Shown: positions 53,865 through 62,482 of the stretch, in pieces
Numbering within the stretch: the stretch's first letter is position 1
How the letters are laid out: each line of letters begins with the position of its first letter
Origin: Thermococcus sp. LS1
Lineage (GTDB): Archaea; Methanobacteriota_B; Thermococci; Thermococcales; Thermococcaceae
Length of the DNA stretch: 64,000 bases
Assembly (NCBI RefSeq): GCF_012027395.1
Contig: NZ_SNUJ01000001.1
Coordinates: 310,001 to 374,000 of the forward strand
Reading direction: 5' to 3'
Position numbers and translations under genes: made by a program
The notes under the pieces: model-generated
What the model saw: the letters and a program-made list of their open reading frames with translations, nothing else
Told to the model about the DNA's origin: nothing
Database searches by the model: none

Positions 53865-55496
53865 TCAGGGTTCGACCTTGACAGGCTCAACCCCAATGCT
53901 TCCATCGGCCGCCATGAACAGCCTTGTATAGTGGTCAAAGCCGCCCTCGTCAGGCGGAGCGTAGAGCGGGGCTCCTGCAGCGCCGGTTACTATGAACTCA
54001 GCGCCCTCCTTCTCGCCGTACCAGAACATGTGGATGTGGCTGAAGATTCCGAAGGCGTTGTACTCCCTCATTAGACTGAGGAGCCTCTCTCCATCAGTCG
54101 GGTTCATGCCGTGATCCCCATCGGGCCGCGGGTCAACGGGCGGGGCATGCATGATTATTACCGGCCTCTTGCCCATCGCTTTTGCCTTATCCAGCTCATT
54201 CTGGAGCCAGGCCCACTGCTCGTCGCTCAGGCTGTAGTCGTTCTCGATGTTGTTCATGAAGATGTAGTAGTAATCCCCGAGGACGAAGGAGTAATCGGTC
54301 GGACCGAACACTTGGTGATAGACGTTTATACCCTCCCCGCGGTACTCGTGGTTGCCCGGGGAGACGAATATAGGCTTGTCCCACTTCCACTCCTTGAGCA
54401 GAGCCGCCCACTGGTCAACGGTTCCTGAATAGACAAGGTCTCCACCATCAATGACGAAGACTGCATCTTCGTTGTTTATCTCATCCCTTATCTTAAGGAA
54501 TACCTCCGGAACCTCGGTGCCGCCATCGGGCCTGTGGTCGCCGAAGGCTATGACCCTGTAATCGCCGAGATCCTTGGGTGTCAGGCTGAAGGAATCGGCG
54601 CTCGTTGTGAGCTTAACCCACGTTTCGCCAGTCTCAGCACCCTCCGGCAGATTTAGGACGCCCGGATTGGTGTTCTCGACGATGTAGGTCAGCTTGACGC
54701 CCTTCGCGTCCTTAACCTCGACGGTGATGTTGAAGCTCAGGGCGTGGATGTAGACGGTGGAGCCATTCACGCTGCTTATGAAGCCACCCTTGACCGTCAC
54801 GTTTTCGCCCTCAACAACGCGCCAGTAGTAGATGAACGGCTCCATGGTCTTGAAGGAGCCTAGATACCAGTTCTCACCCTCGTCGGGAATTCCATTCCAG
54901 TTGTTATCACCTATGACCTTAACCACAACTCCCTCAAAGTCACCCATCCTGAGGACATCGTCCGTCCTAACACTTCCGCCGTTCTTGAGTTCCAGCGCGT
55001 ATTCAACGGCGGCACCGACACCAGCCTTGCTCGTTCCCGTGAAGACGTAGTAGGCTTTCCCATCTTGGTTGAAGACAGCGAAGATGCCCTTATCCTTGCC
55101 GACGAACTTGACGCCGAGCTTGTAGATGATGTAGCCGAAGTAGTCGTTGACTGTGATGAGAATCGGCTTACCCCTAAGGAGAGCCCTTGCGTCGGCGGGA
55201 GAGAGGATCGCGACGCCACCAGTGTAGTCCTTGGCCGGAAGAATCTGGGCGTCCGGGAAGTAGTGCTTGGCCAGATCCTCGTAGCCTTCGCTCACGTAGA
55301 CCTTTGAGACGTCGGCAAGGTTGTACCATCCCGCCAGAACCTGACCCTTCTCATAGCTATCGAAGTCTATGCCCCCTGAAGGCGTAGAAGTTGGAGACGT
55401 CGACGTTCCCGTTGTCTCGGTGGTTCCGCTGGAGCCGATACAGCCCGAGACCAGTACAACGAAGACGAGCAGGATTGCAAAAGCGGCTTTCTTCAT
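53865..55496 (-). CDS. secreted lipoprotein metallophosphoesterase
   Basis: The start at 55496 (AGGTGAAGTCC before ATG) gives 543 residues. The signal peptide ends in LVSGCIGSSG, a lipobox-like site, followed by a serine/threonine linker. The N-terminal half is an unrecognised beta-rich domain. The C-terminal half is a calcineurin-like phosphoesterase: AFGDHR, VIDGGDLVYSG, SPGNHEYRG, IIMHAPP and FSHIHMFW. It should cut phosphate esters outside the cell. Lying next to the PiT operon, in the same direction, it may supply phosphate for uptake. Confidence 0.88.
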   Translation of the reverse strand: MKKAAFAILLVFVVLVSGCIGSSGTTETTGTSTSPTSTPSGGIDFDSYEKGQVLAGWYNLADVSKVYVSEGYEDLAKHYFPDAQILPAKDYTGGVAILSPADARALLRGKPILITVNDYFGYIIYKLGVKFVGKDKGIFAVFNQDGKAYYVFTGTSKAGVGAAVEYALELKNGGSVRTDDVLRMGDFEGVVVKVIGDNNWNGIPDEGENWYLGSFKTMEPFIYYWRVVEGENVTVKGGFISSVNGSTVYIHALSFNITVEVKDAKGVKLTYIVENTNPGVLNLPEGAETGETWVKLTTSADSFSLTPKDLGDYRVIAFGDHRPDGGTEVPEVFLKIRDEINNEDAVFVIDGGDLVYSGTVDQWAALLKEWKWDKPIFVSPGNHEYRGEGINVYHQVFGPTDYSFVLGDYYYIFMNNIENDYSLSDEQWAWLQNELDKAKAMGKRPVIIMHAPPVDPRPDGDHGMNPTDGERLLSLMREYNAFGIFSHIHMFWYGEKEGAEFIVTGAAGAPLYAPPDEGGFDHYTRLFMAADGSIGVEPVKVEP

Positions 55497-55587
55497 GGAC
55501 TTCACCTAAGAGGAGATTGATACACGGCCTTAAAGCCCTTTTGATTACGTTTAAATATCCAACGGCCGAAGTTCTTTTGGTGATACC

Positions 55588-55944
55588 ATGTTCGTCGGAC
55601 ACTACACCGAGGTGCCCGAGAAGGACACAGGTTTTGAGGGAGTAACTATCAAGTGGCTCGTTTCTCCGAAGCTCGGAGCCAAGAACTTCGCGATGAGATA
55701 TTTTGTCCTCAAGAAGGGTGCCGAGATACCCCTCCACAGTCATGACTGGGAGCACGAGATATTCATCGTGAAGGGCGAAGGGATAATAACCAACGGGAAG
55801 GAAGAGCACCACGTCAAGGCCGGAAACTTCCTCTACGTCCCGCCCAACGAGCCCCACGGCTACAAGGCACTGAGCGAAACCTTCGAGTTCCTCTGCCTGA
55901 TTCCGGCCAAACGGGAAGCCATTCCAGACGACGAGTGGGCCTAG
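55588..55944 (+). CDS. cupin domain protein
   Basis: This 118-residue protein is a single cupin barrel: motif 1 as PLHSHDWEHEIFIVKGEG with the metal histidines and glutamate, and motif 2 as NFLYVPPNEPHGYKA. A metal such as manganese or zinc is expected; activity cannot be told from the sequence. GGTGATACC precedes the ATG and a TATA-like GTTTAAATATCC lies near 55550. Its last four bases overlap the opposing signal peptidase gene. Confidence 0.88.
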   Translation: MFVGHYTEVPEKDTGFEGVTIKWLVSPKLGAKNFAMRYFVLKKGAEIPLHSHDWEHEIFIVKGEGIITNGKEEHHVKAGNFLYVPPNEPHGYKALSETFEFLCLIPAKREAIPDDEWA

Positions 55945-56507
55945 CGCCTTCTGTAGTGATGGATCTTTATTTTCTTTCTCCTGGTTACCATCAGGTCTGC
56001 TTTCTTGGATTTAGGGCGGATTGGAGGTTCTTCAAGAAACGCCCATGCGAGGTCATATGCAAGGGAGGCCACGAATATCAGGATGAGACCGAGGATTATC
56101 AGCGGCGTGTAGTACCAGATGACCCCGATTTTGGGAATTACGAGGAGAGGTTTGCCGATGACCTGATCGGGATATACCACCCATGGATCAGGCCTCTCAC
56201 GGTTGTCTCCCTTAGTAATGTAATAGATCTGTCCGTTCTCATCGGTGTTTATTTCAATGACCCTATGGAGAATGCGGTACGTGGAGTTCCCAATCTCAAT
56301 GCGGTACAGGATGATATCACCAACGTGAACATCGTGAGAGGGATACGTTATAACTAAATCATTTGGATGTATTTTCGGTTCCATAGAATCAGTTAGAATG
56401 ACAACGTACTGAAAGCCGAAGACAAATTTAAGGACAACTACTAGGACGACGACGAACAGGAGAACATAAGTCAAAATGGAAAGGATATCACGACACTTGG
56501 CACTCAT
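55941..56507 (-). CDS. SipW-like signal peptidase
   Basis: The 188-residue protein has an N-terminal membrane segment (ILTYVLLFVVVLVVVLKFVFG), the catalytic serine in VILTDSMEPKIHPNDLV, the histidine in RILHRVIEI and GDNRERPDP, then a second membrane segment (PLIILGLILIFVASLAYDLAW) and a basic tail. Two membrane spans and the S/H pair match ER-type and SipW signal peptidases. It lies 19 bases after a small secreted beta protein in the same direction; SipW enzymes in bacteria process TasA-type filament proteins next door. This is the second signal peptidase in the window, so a dedicated role is likely. Confidence 0.88.
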   Translation of the reverse strand: MSAKCRDILSILTYVLLFVVVLVVVLKFVFGFQYVVILTDSMEPKIHPNDLVITYPSHDVHVGDIILYRIEIGNSTYRILHRVIEINTDENGQIYYITKGDNRERPDPWVVYPDQVIGKPLLVIPKIGVIWYYTPLIILGLILIFVASLAYDLAWAFLEEPPIRPKSKKADLMVTRRKKIKIHHYRRR

Positions 56508-56526
56508 TCAGGGCCTCCTAGAGAGT

Positions 56527-56928
56527 TCATGAACCCTGGTAGACCACATAAACAGTGTCAAAGCTGCTGAGGGGAACACCATCAGCGCTGGCTCCGTTGG
56601 TGAATGTCACAGTATAAGTACCGCTTCCATCAAGAGTAACCTGGCCCCATGCAACTAGAGTCGTGCCGCTGTAGAGCTTGACGTAGAGGGTTCCAGCTCC
56701 GGGATCAGTGGTTATGGTAACCGTTGCACTGACTACGTAGTCCGGATTGTTGGTGTTAAGGTTCCAGGTGACATCGGCCGTGGTGACAGTGCTAGTGATC
56801 GTCTTGCTTCCCTGGCCAAGCTCCTGAACGTTCACTGTAATAACAGGCACAGCAAGCGCAGCACCAACCAGCGCCAGGACAAGCGCCAGCGCGAGTGGAA
56901 TTAACCTCTTCTTATTGTTCCTCCTCAT
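56527..56928 (-). CDS. small secreted beta protein, possible TasA/AbpA-type filament subunit
   Basis: This 133-residue protein has a signal peptide (RLIPLALALVLALVGAALA, cleavage before VPVITVNVQEL) and a mature part of about 105 residues that is nearly all beta strand, rich in threonine, valine and glycine (TITSTVTTADVTWNL, GTLYVKLYSGTTLVAW). It lacks cysteines and membrane spans. A SipW-like signal peptidase follows. This arrangement matches bacterial TasA/camelysin and archaeal bundling-pilus or cannula proteins, which join by donor strands. The link is by context and composition, not by clear sequence likeness. Confidence 0.75.
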   Translation of the reverse strand: MRRNNKKRLIPLALALVLALVGAALAVPVITVNVQELGQGSKTITSTVTTADVTWNLNTNNPDYVVSATVTITTDPGAGTLYVKLYSGTTLVAWGQVTLDGSGTYTVTFTNGASADGVPLSSFDTVYVVYQGS

Positions 56929-57008
56929 GGGACTTCACCCCCGTGACTAGAGCCTTGTGATTTTTGGTTGAATGGGATATATAAATAGTTTTCTAAAACA
57001 AACCATGT

Positions 57009-57048
57009 TGGTTCACTGTAGAACATTGTAAGTTCTACAAATGAACCA
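57009..57048. promoter_or_regulatory. long interrupted palindrome upstream of secreted-protein operon
   Basis: The arms TGGTTCA-c-TGTAGAAC (57009-57024) and GTTCTACA-aa-TGAACCA (57032-57048) surround ATTGTAA, giving 15 paired bases. It lies about 30 bases upstream of a TATA-like ATTTATATATC (minus strand, about 56970) of the secreted beta protein. A further TTGTAGAA occurs near 57075. It could be an operator or the end of the methylthiotransferase transcript. Confidence 0.6.
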
Positions 57049-57100
57049 CAGATTTACCACATATCTAACAATTAATGTTGTAGAATCTGCAAAAAATGCC

Positions 57101-58378
57101 TCAGTGTAAAACAGTACCTTTAAGGTACGTGGAACCTGCCCAGGTGACCTTGACGTTTATCAGCTCACCAGGGTTTCCATCATCAAGTATTATATCCTTG
57201 TAGTTGAAGGTCCTGCCCTCCACTCCACCCTTCTTGCCCTCGCCGTGGACGAGAACCTCAACCTCCCTGCCAACGTAGTCCTGGTTTATCTCGTAGGCTA
57301 TCTGGAGCCTGAGCCTGTGGAGCAAGCGAGAGCGCTCCTTGACCATCCAGCCAGGGAGCTGCTTCCATTTGGCGGCTATAGTTCCGGGTCTCGGCGAATA
57401 ACGGGAGACGTTTATCTTGTCGGGCCTAACCCTCTTGACAAGCTCGACCGTGTTCTGGAATGCTTCCTCGGTCTCTCCAGGGAAGCCGACTATGATGTCC
57501 GTGTTAAGGTTCAGCCCGGGAATCTTCCTTCTGAATTCGTTAACTATCTCCTCGAACTCCTCAACCGTGTAAGTGCGCCCCATTCTCCTCAACACTTGGT
57601 TGTCCCCGCTCTGGACGGGCAGATGGAGGAACTTGTAGACTTTCTCGTCCTGATATGCCTCGATAAGCTCGTCAAGGAACTTTATTGCATGGTTCGGGTT
57701 CATCATGCCGACCCTTATCCTGAACTCGCCTTCTATTGAGGTTATCTCGTCGAGAAGCTCCGCCAGGTTGGTCCCAATATCGAAGCCGTAGCAGCCGGTG
57801 TCCTCGCTGGAGAGCTGTATCTCCCTGTATCCGCGCGCCAAAGCCTCCTTGACCCACCTAATCACGAGTTCAGGTTTGTAGCTCTTGAGAACCCCACGGG
57901 CAAAGCGCGTTGCACAGTAGGTGCACGCGTTGAGGCAGCCCTCGCTTATCGGAACCACGAAGGTAACGCCACTCTTCCACAGGCGGGGAAGCTCAAGCTT
58001 GTCGATATTCCTCTCGCGCCAGCCCTCAACGCTCACCAGCTTTCCGCCGCGCTCGGCAATCTCTATTGCCTCGGCTATTCTGTCTATGCTCTTTACTCCC
58101 AGTATTCCAGAAACGTTGGGATCTATTATGTTGGGGTTAACATGTGTGAGGCAGCCCGTAACGATGACCCTTTTACCAGAATCAAGGAGCTCCTTTATGC
58201 GCTCCCTCATGTGCTTCTCGGTGGGGTCCTTTACGGCGCAAGTATTCACAACAACGTAGTCGGCGCTTTCCGGAGTCTCCACTAACTCATAGCCCGCTCT
58301 AAGGAGGATTGCCTCCATTATCTCGGCGTCCGCTTTGTTCCGGGTGCAGCCGTAGGTCTCGATGTGAACCTTTATCAT
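57101..58378 (-). CDS. tRNA t6A37 methylthiotransferase (CDKAL1/MtaB-like)
   Basis: The 425-residue enzyme adds a methylthio group to t6A at tRNA position 37. The N-terminal UPF0004 domain has C11, C47 and C76 for one iron-sulfur cluster, the radical SAM domain has SEGCLNACTYCATRFARG, and a TRAM domain with EVLVHGEGKKGGVEGRTFNYKD closes the protein. The domain set and length match the archaeal/eukaryotic branch of the family. The ATG is at 58378; the gene stands alone. Confidence 0.93.
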   Translation of the reverse strand: MIKVHIETYGCTRNKADAEIMEAILLRAGYELVETPESADYVVVNTCAVKDPTEKHMRERIKELLDSGKRVIVTGCLTHVNPNIIDPNVSGILGVKSIDRIAEAIEIAERGGKLVSVEGWRERNIDKLELPRLWKSGVTFVVPISEGCLNACTYCATRFARGVLKSYKPELVIRWVKEALARGYREIQLSSEDTGCYGFDIGTNLAELLDEITSIEGEFRIRVGMMNPNHAIKFLDELIEAYQDEKVYKFLHLPVQSGDNQVLRRMGRTYTVEEFEEIVNEFRRKIPGLNLNTDIIVGFPGETEEAFQNTVELVKRVRPDKINVSRYSPRPGTIAAKWKQLPGWMVKERSRLLHRLRLQIAYEINQDYVGREVEVLVHGEGKKGGVEGRTFNYKDIILDDGNPGELINVKVTWAGSTYLKGTVLH

Positions 58379-58493
58379 CGCACTCGCCTGGTCTTGGGGG
58401 TTTAAAAAGCATGCTGGTCAGGTCTGTGGATACGAGATCAAAAAACATGAATAATGAGCTCCAAAGTATAATAATAGTAAGAGGGAAAGGAAA

Positions 58494-58706
58494 TCAAATA
58501 ACCTCTCCGAAAGCGAACTTCCTCTTGACTGAGTTAATGACGATCTCAACCTCGTCGCCGACCTGAGTGTTCGGGACGAAGATAACGAAGCCCTTTATCT
58601 TGGCGATACCATCGCCACCCTTTCCAAGGCTCTCGATCCTAACTCTATACCTTTCTCCAACCTTAACAGGGGCTTCGTAGCCACCACCAAATCCATCTCC
58701 ATACAT
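58494..58706 (-). CDS. TRAM domain protein
   Basis: The start is placed at 58706 (GGTGTTAGAT before ATG); a TTG at 58727 is in frame but less likely. The 70-residue product [20 protein letters not shown]... is a bare TRAM domain with the core [21 protein letters not shown]. Stand-alone TRAM proteins in methanogens act as RNA chaperones, sometimes induced by cold. It is a single gene downstream of the hydrogenase divergent region. Confidence 0.9.
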   Translation of the reverse strand: MYGDGFGGGYEAPVKVGERYRVRIESLGKGGDGIAKIKGFVIFVPNTQVGDEVEIVINSVKRKFAFGEVI

Positions 58707-58894
58707 ATCTAACACCAACTCTTTCAACTTTCAGGGCTCTTCGGAAGGGCTCCAGAAGAGCACCGAGCCTAGTTAGTTTGAGGCTTTATAAACCTTTGGG
58801 CAGTTTCAGCGAGTTACCTTTACCAAAAAAGTAAACAAAAATGTTTGAGACACCAAAATAAGCTGAAAAAAGTGAGATTTCGACCGAAGATTCC

Positions 58895-58911
58895 GTTTTA
58901 AACCTCAGGTT
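58895..58911 (+). promoter_or_regulatory. SurR binding site upstream of frhA
   Basis: GTTttaAACctcagGTT matches the full SurR consensus GTTn3AACn5GTT known from Pyrococcus. It ends about 10 bases before a TATA-like CTTTTATCC (58921-58929) of frhA, the place used when SurR activates hydrogenase genes in the absence of sulfur. The match was read directly; binding is inferred. Confidence 0.8.
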
Positions 58912-58982
58912 CAGAAAACGCTTTTATCCATGAGCCCCTTAGTGTAGATTAGGTGAAGTGAATTTCATCGGGAGGTGATAGT

Positions 58983-60161
58983 TTGGGCGAGATTACCCTC
59001 AACAAAGTCTGCCGAATCGCCGGTGAGGCGAAGCTTGTGCTGTACGAAGAAGATGGAACAGTTCAAGATGCACTCTTCATCGCCACTGCTCCGATTAGGG
59101 GTTTTGAGAAGCTCGCGGTGGGCAAGAATCCACTTTTCGCAGTCGAGGCTGTCATGAGAATTTGCGGTCTCTGTCATGCGTCCCACGGCATAGCGATGAG
59201 CGAGGCCATAGAAAATGCCATTGGAATAACACCGCCAAGAAACGGAATACTGATGAGAGAAGCCCTTGGCCTCGTGAACAGGATTCAGAGCCACATGCTC
59301 GAGTTCCTCATGGTTGCTGGGGACCTGCTAATCGAGGAGAAACGGGAAGAAGTTCTGTTCCAGCTCATGGACTTCCACGCCAAGATCAGCGACTACCTTC
59401 TCAAGATGGGAGGAGCAGCAACGCATCCTCCCAACCTCACAGTCGGAGGAATGTTCTCCATCCCCAAATGGAGCGTCTTTAACAACCTTAAGGCACGTCT
59501 TCCAGGGCTGATGGAGCAGTGGGATGGAATAGCCCACCTGCTGACCGATGAGGACATCCAGACGGAAATCGCCGAAGAACTCAGAGAAAAGCGCGCCGAG
59601 AATGAATACCTCACCAGCAGTCTGTTCTACGGGGACAGATTCAACATAAACGTCGAAAAAATCGAGACCATGCCCTATTACGAATACAGAAAGGAGCACC
59701 AGCACTCAAAGGAATCAACTACCCTCATAGCTTTCTACGGAAAGGAAAAGGTAGAAGCCGGTCCAAGGGCGAGGATGAAGGTGTACAGGGAGTTCAAAGA
59801 CTCATCCCTCTACGGCATTCACACCGCGAGGGTTCAGGATACAACGCTGGCCCTCATGAGGCTCGAAGAGATCCTTGACAGCATAAAGATGGACGAGCCG
59901 TTCAGAACGAAGAACATAGTTTTCGGACCAGGCAAGGGTGTTGGAGTCTATGAGGCGCCAAGGGGAACGCTCATCCACTTCATCGAGCTTGGAGACGAGG
60001 GCAGGGTGGTCTCCTCCAAGATAATCGTCCCCACTATGTTCAACATCCCTGTGATGGAGGAGATGGCAAAGGGTCTGAGCGTTAAAGCGGCCGAGGCCGT
60101 TATGCGCCTCTATGACCCGTGTATTCCGTGTACGACCCATGTTGTGAGGCTGGGGGGATGA
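58983..60161 (+). CDS. frhA: FrhA-type [NiFe] hydrogenase large subunit
   Basis: A TTG start at 58983, with GGGAGGTGAT before it, gives 392 residues. The nickel-iron ligands are C61 and C64 (RICGLCHASHG) and C380 and C383 (DPCIPCTTH). Only six residues follow the last histidine, so a short tail is left for maturation. The first motif reads RIAGE instead of the common RIEGH. With frhG and frhB it forms an F420-hydrogenase-like complex; Thermococcales are not known to use F420, and in T. onnurineus this type passes electrons to thioredoxin reductase. The next gene overlaps its stop (ATGA). Confidence 0.93.
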   Translation: MGEITLNKVCRIAGEAKLVLYEEDGTVQDALFIATAPIRGFEKLAVGKNPLFAVEAVMRICGLCHASHGIAMSEAIENAIGITPPRNGILMREALGLVNRIQSHMLEFLMVAGDLLIEEKREEVLFQLMDFHAKISDYLLKMGGAATHPPNLTVGGMFSIPKWSVFNNLKARLPGLMEQWDGIAHLLTDEDIQTEIAEELREKRAENEYLTSSLFYGDRFNINVEKIETMPYYEYRKEHQHSKESTTLIAFYGKEKVEAGPRARMKVYREFKDSSLYGIHTARVQDTTLALMRLEEILDSIKMDEPFRTKNIVFGPGKGVGVYEAPRGTLIHFIELGDEGRVVSSKIIVPTMFNIPVMEEMAKGLSVKAAEAVMRLYDPCIPCTTHVVRLGG

Positions 60162-60841
60162 TTATGGAGAAACTCAAGGTTCTTCACGTTGATATAGGCG
60201 GCTGTGAGGGCTGCAACGTCAGCATCATTCGCGCGTACCCAAAGCTCATGGACTTGATAGAGCTCGACATATCCTACCTGCGGAAGGAAGAGTATAAGCT
60301 CGACGAGTACGACGTGGCGATAATAACGGGCGGAGCATGTATGAACGAACCAAGGATTCTTGAAGAGCTGAAGGAGATAAGGGAAAAAGCCCACACTGTG
60401 GTGGCATTTGGTTCGTGTGCAACCTTCAGCGGGATATTGCGCTTCTGCCGCGGCGGGCAGGAGCCAAGGCCCGACCACAGGAACTTCCAGCCCATAAACA
60501 GCGTAATTAAAGTTGATTACTCCATCCCTGGCTGCCCGCCAACGCCGCAGATGCTCCAGTCCTTCTTCAAGTTCTACATCAACGGCGACGAGAGAAGGCT
60601 GAGGCTCTTCAAGGTGAGCGCCGACATCAAGAAGCTGAGCGGCTTCGACCTGATAGACGACATAGTGCTTACGGGACTCTGCATAGGCTGTGGTGCCTGT
60701 GAGCTGTCGTGCCCGACCAATGCTATCAAGCTGATAGACAAGAGGCCCAACCTCGTTCAGGAGAAGTGTATCCGCTGCGGCACCTGTTATATAAGGTGTC
60801 CGCGCGCCTCACAGATTCTGTCCATGGGTGGTGCGAAATGA
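60158..60841 (+). CDS. frhG: FrhG-type hydrogenase small subunit
   Basis: The start is in an ATGA overlap with frhA (an ATG six bases on is possible). About 227 residues. The proximal cluster ligands are in DIGGCEGCN (C16, C19), AFGSCATFSGI and IPGCPPTP, and two ferredoxin-type clusters follow near the C-terminus (CIGCGACELSCP and CIRCGTCYIRCP). It carries electrons from the nickel site to FrhB. Translation is coupled on both sides. Confidence 0.93.
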   Translation: MIMEKLKVLHVDIGGCEGCNVSIIRAYPKLMDLIELDISYLRKEEYKLDEYDVAIITGGACMNEPRILEELKEIREKAHTVVAFGSCATFSGILRFCRGGQEPRPDHRNFQPINSVIKVDYSIPGCPPTPQMLQSFFKFYINGDERRLRLFKVSADIKKLSGFDLIDDIVLTGLCIGCGACELSCPTNAIKLIDKRPNLVQEKCIRCGTCYIRCPRASQILSMGGAK

Positions 60842-61668
60842 TGAGCGTTACAGACAACCTTTTGGGAAACGTCTTTGGAATTTATCTCGTGCGGGCAACC
60901 GATGAGGAAATCCTCAAAAGAAAGGTTGCCAGCGGTGGCGCGGTTACAGCTCTCTTAGTCTACGCCCTGGAGAAGGGCCTCATAGATGGCGTTGTAACGG
61001 CCAAAAGGACAGAGGGACTGGAGGGTCAGGCGGTAGTTGCGAGGACAAGGGAGGAGCTCCTTGAAACTGCCGGAAACAAGTGGAGCATAGTGCCCTTTGC
61101 CTCCAGGATGAAGGCCAAGATAGAGGAGGAAGACCTAAAGAACGTTGCCGTAGTCTGCCTCCCCTGCCAGGCCCAGTTCTTCGGCCAGATGAGGGACTTC
61201 CCACTCCTGGAAAGCGATTTCGGAGAGAGGGTAAAGTACATCGTCAGCCTCTTCTGCATAGGAACATTCGCATTCGAGGCCTTCCTCAACTACCTCAGGA
61301 TGAAGCACGGCATAATGGCCCAGGATATCAAGGACATAGTCCTTAAGGGAGACTTCCTCGAGATATACCACGGCGATTCAGTGCTCTCACTGCCGATAAA
61401 AGAGGTTTACTCGTACCTCCAAGCCGGCTGTCTGGTCTGTACGGACTACACTGGAACCTGGAGCGACATCTCGGCCGGCTTCGTGGAGAGCGAGAGGGGA
61501 TGGACGGTCCTTATAACGCGCAACCTTAAGGCAGAAGAGCTCGTTAAGAGCGCCGAGAAGGACGGATACATAGAGCTGCGCGACGGCTCCCACGTGATGG
61601 GAGAAGTCCTCAAAGCGGCCAGGGAAAAGCTTGCGAGAGCGCAGAAGAACATGATGTATCTGCTCTGA
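60841..61668 (+). CDS. frhB: FrhB-type flavin/iron-sulfur subunit
   Basis: The start is at 60841 or three bases earlier, overlapping the frhG stop, with GGTGGTGCGAA before it. The 275-residue product has the FrhB/FdhB family marks KVASGGAVTALLVYALEKG, VVCLPCQAQFFGQM, IVSLFCIGTFAFE and AGCLVCTDYTGTWSDISAGF. It binds FAD and iron-sulfur clusters and reduces the final acceptor. In methanogens that is F420; here another partner is expected. Confidence 0.9.
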   Translation: MSVTDNLLGNVFGIYLVRATDEEILKRKVASGGAVTALLVYALEKGLIDGVVTAKRTEGLEGQAVVARTREELLETAGNKWSIVPFASRMKAKIEEEDLKNVAVVCLPCQAQFFGQMRDFPLLESDFGERVKYIVSLFCIGTFAFEAFLNYLRMKHGIMAQDIKDIVLKGDFLEIYHGDSVLSLPIKEVYSYLQAGCLVCTDYTGTWSDISAGFVESERGWTVLITRNLKAEELVKSAEKDGYIELRDGSHVMGEVLKAAREKLARAQKNMMYLL

Positions 61669-61720
61669 GGGCAACTTTTTCATTTTATCATCTGGATTAC
61701 CCTTTTGGAAGGTGGTTGGA

Positions 61721-62482
61721 TTGATAAAGAGGGTGAAAATTTTCAGGTGGCAAGATGGACCAGTTCCCGCCGAAGACTACGTCTGCGTTGAGGAGACCTT
61801 CGAAATCTTCGCAGTACACGAAAAGGACGAAGAGTTTCTTGCCGAACTTCCAGCTTCACCCAACCAGCTGAAGGAACTTGGAGCCGGATTTGTCGTATGT
61901 GGAGGCTATGAAAGACCTGAGGACATAGTTGACGTATGGGTTGAGGGCAGGGAAATTTACGTGAAGGTGAAGGATGCCCCCACCACCACAGGCGAGCTGG
62001 TTGTGAAACACACACCCTGCGGCGACCCCTACAGAATGAAGGAGGGCAAAATTCTCAGCAGGAAGGGCGAGGAAGTCAAAATAACCCCCGACCTCGTATT
62101 GAAGATATCCTCCACGACGACAACGCTGGCTGAGACGTGGAGAAAGACGGGGGGCACACACTGGGCGGCCCTTTTCGATTTAAACGCCAACGTCGTTGCA
62201 TTCAGCGAGGACATAGGCAGGCACAACGCCGTCGATAAGGTCGTAGGATACGCCGTCCTCAACGGACTCGACCTTGAAAGGCTTATCCTGGCATCGAGCG
62301 GCAGGATGCCCTATGGCATGGTAAGGAAAGCAGTCAACGCGGGCATTCCAGTAGTGGTGACGAAATCACCGCCGACGGACAAGGGCGTGGAGCTCGCCAG
62401 GGAGCACGGGGTAACCCTCATAGGCTTCGCGAGGGGAAGGCGCTTCAACGTGTACTCCGGGGAGCATCGATTATTGTTCTGA
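61721..62482 (+). CDS. fdhD: formate dehydrogenase accessory protein FdhD
   Basis: FdhD passes sulfur to the molybdenum/tungsten cofactor of formate dehydrogenase. The TTG at 61721 (GGAAGGTGGTTGGA before it) gives 253 residues; a GTG at 61712 is the alternative. Family marks are present: TGGTHWAALF, SEDIGRHNAVDKV and SSGRMPYGMVRKA. The usual CxxC loop reads HTPCGDPYRM, with only one cysteine. It lies between frhB and fdhA in the same direction, 52 bases after frhB. Confidence 0.88.
   Translation: MIKRVKIFRWQDGPVPAEDYVCVEETFEIFAVHEKDEEFLAELPASPNQLKELGAGFVVCGGYERPEDIVDVWVEGREIYVKVKDAPTTTGELVVKHTPCGDPYRMKEGKILSRKGEEVKITPDLVLKISSTTTTLAETWRKTGGTHWAALFDLNANVVAFSEDIGRHNAVDKVVGYAVLNGLDLERLILASSGRMPYGMVRKAVNAGIPVVVTKSPPTDKGVELAREHGVTLIGFARGRRFNVYSGEHRLLF

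Noticed and set aside
58983-61668. Calling the operon an F420-reducing hydrogenase
   Set aside because: Subunit families match, but use of F420 in Thermococcales is not supported, so only the Frh-type is claimed.
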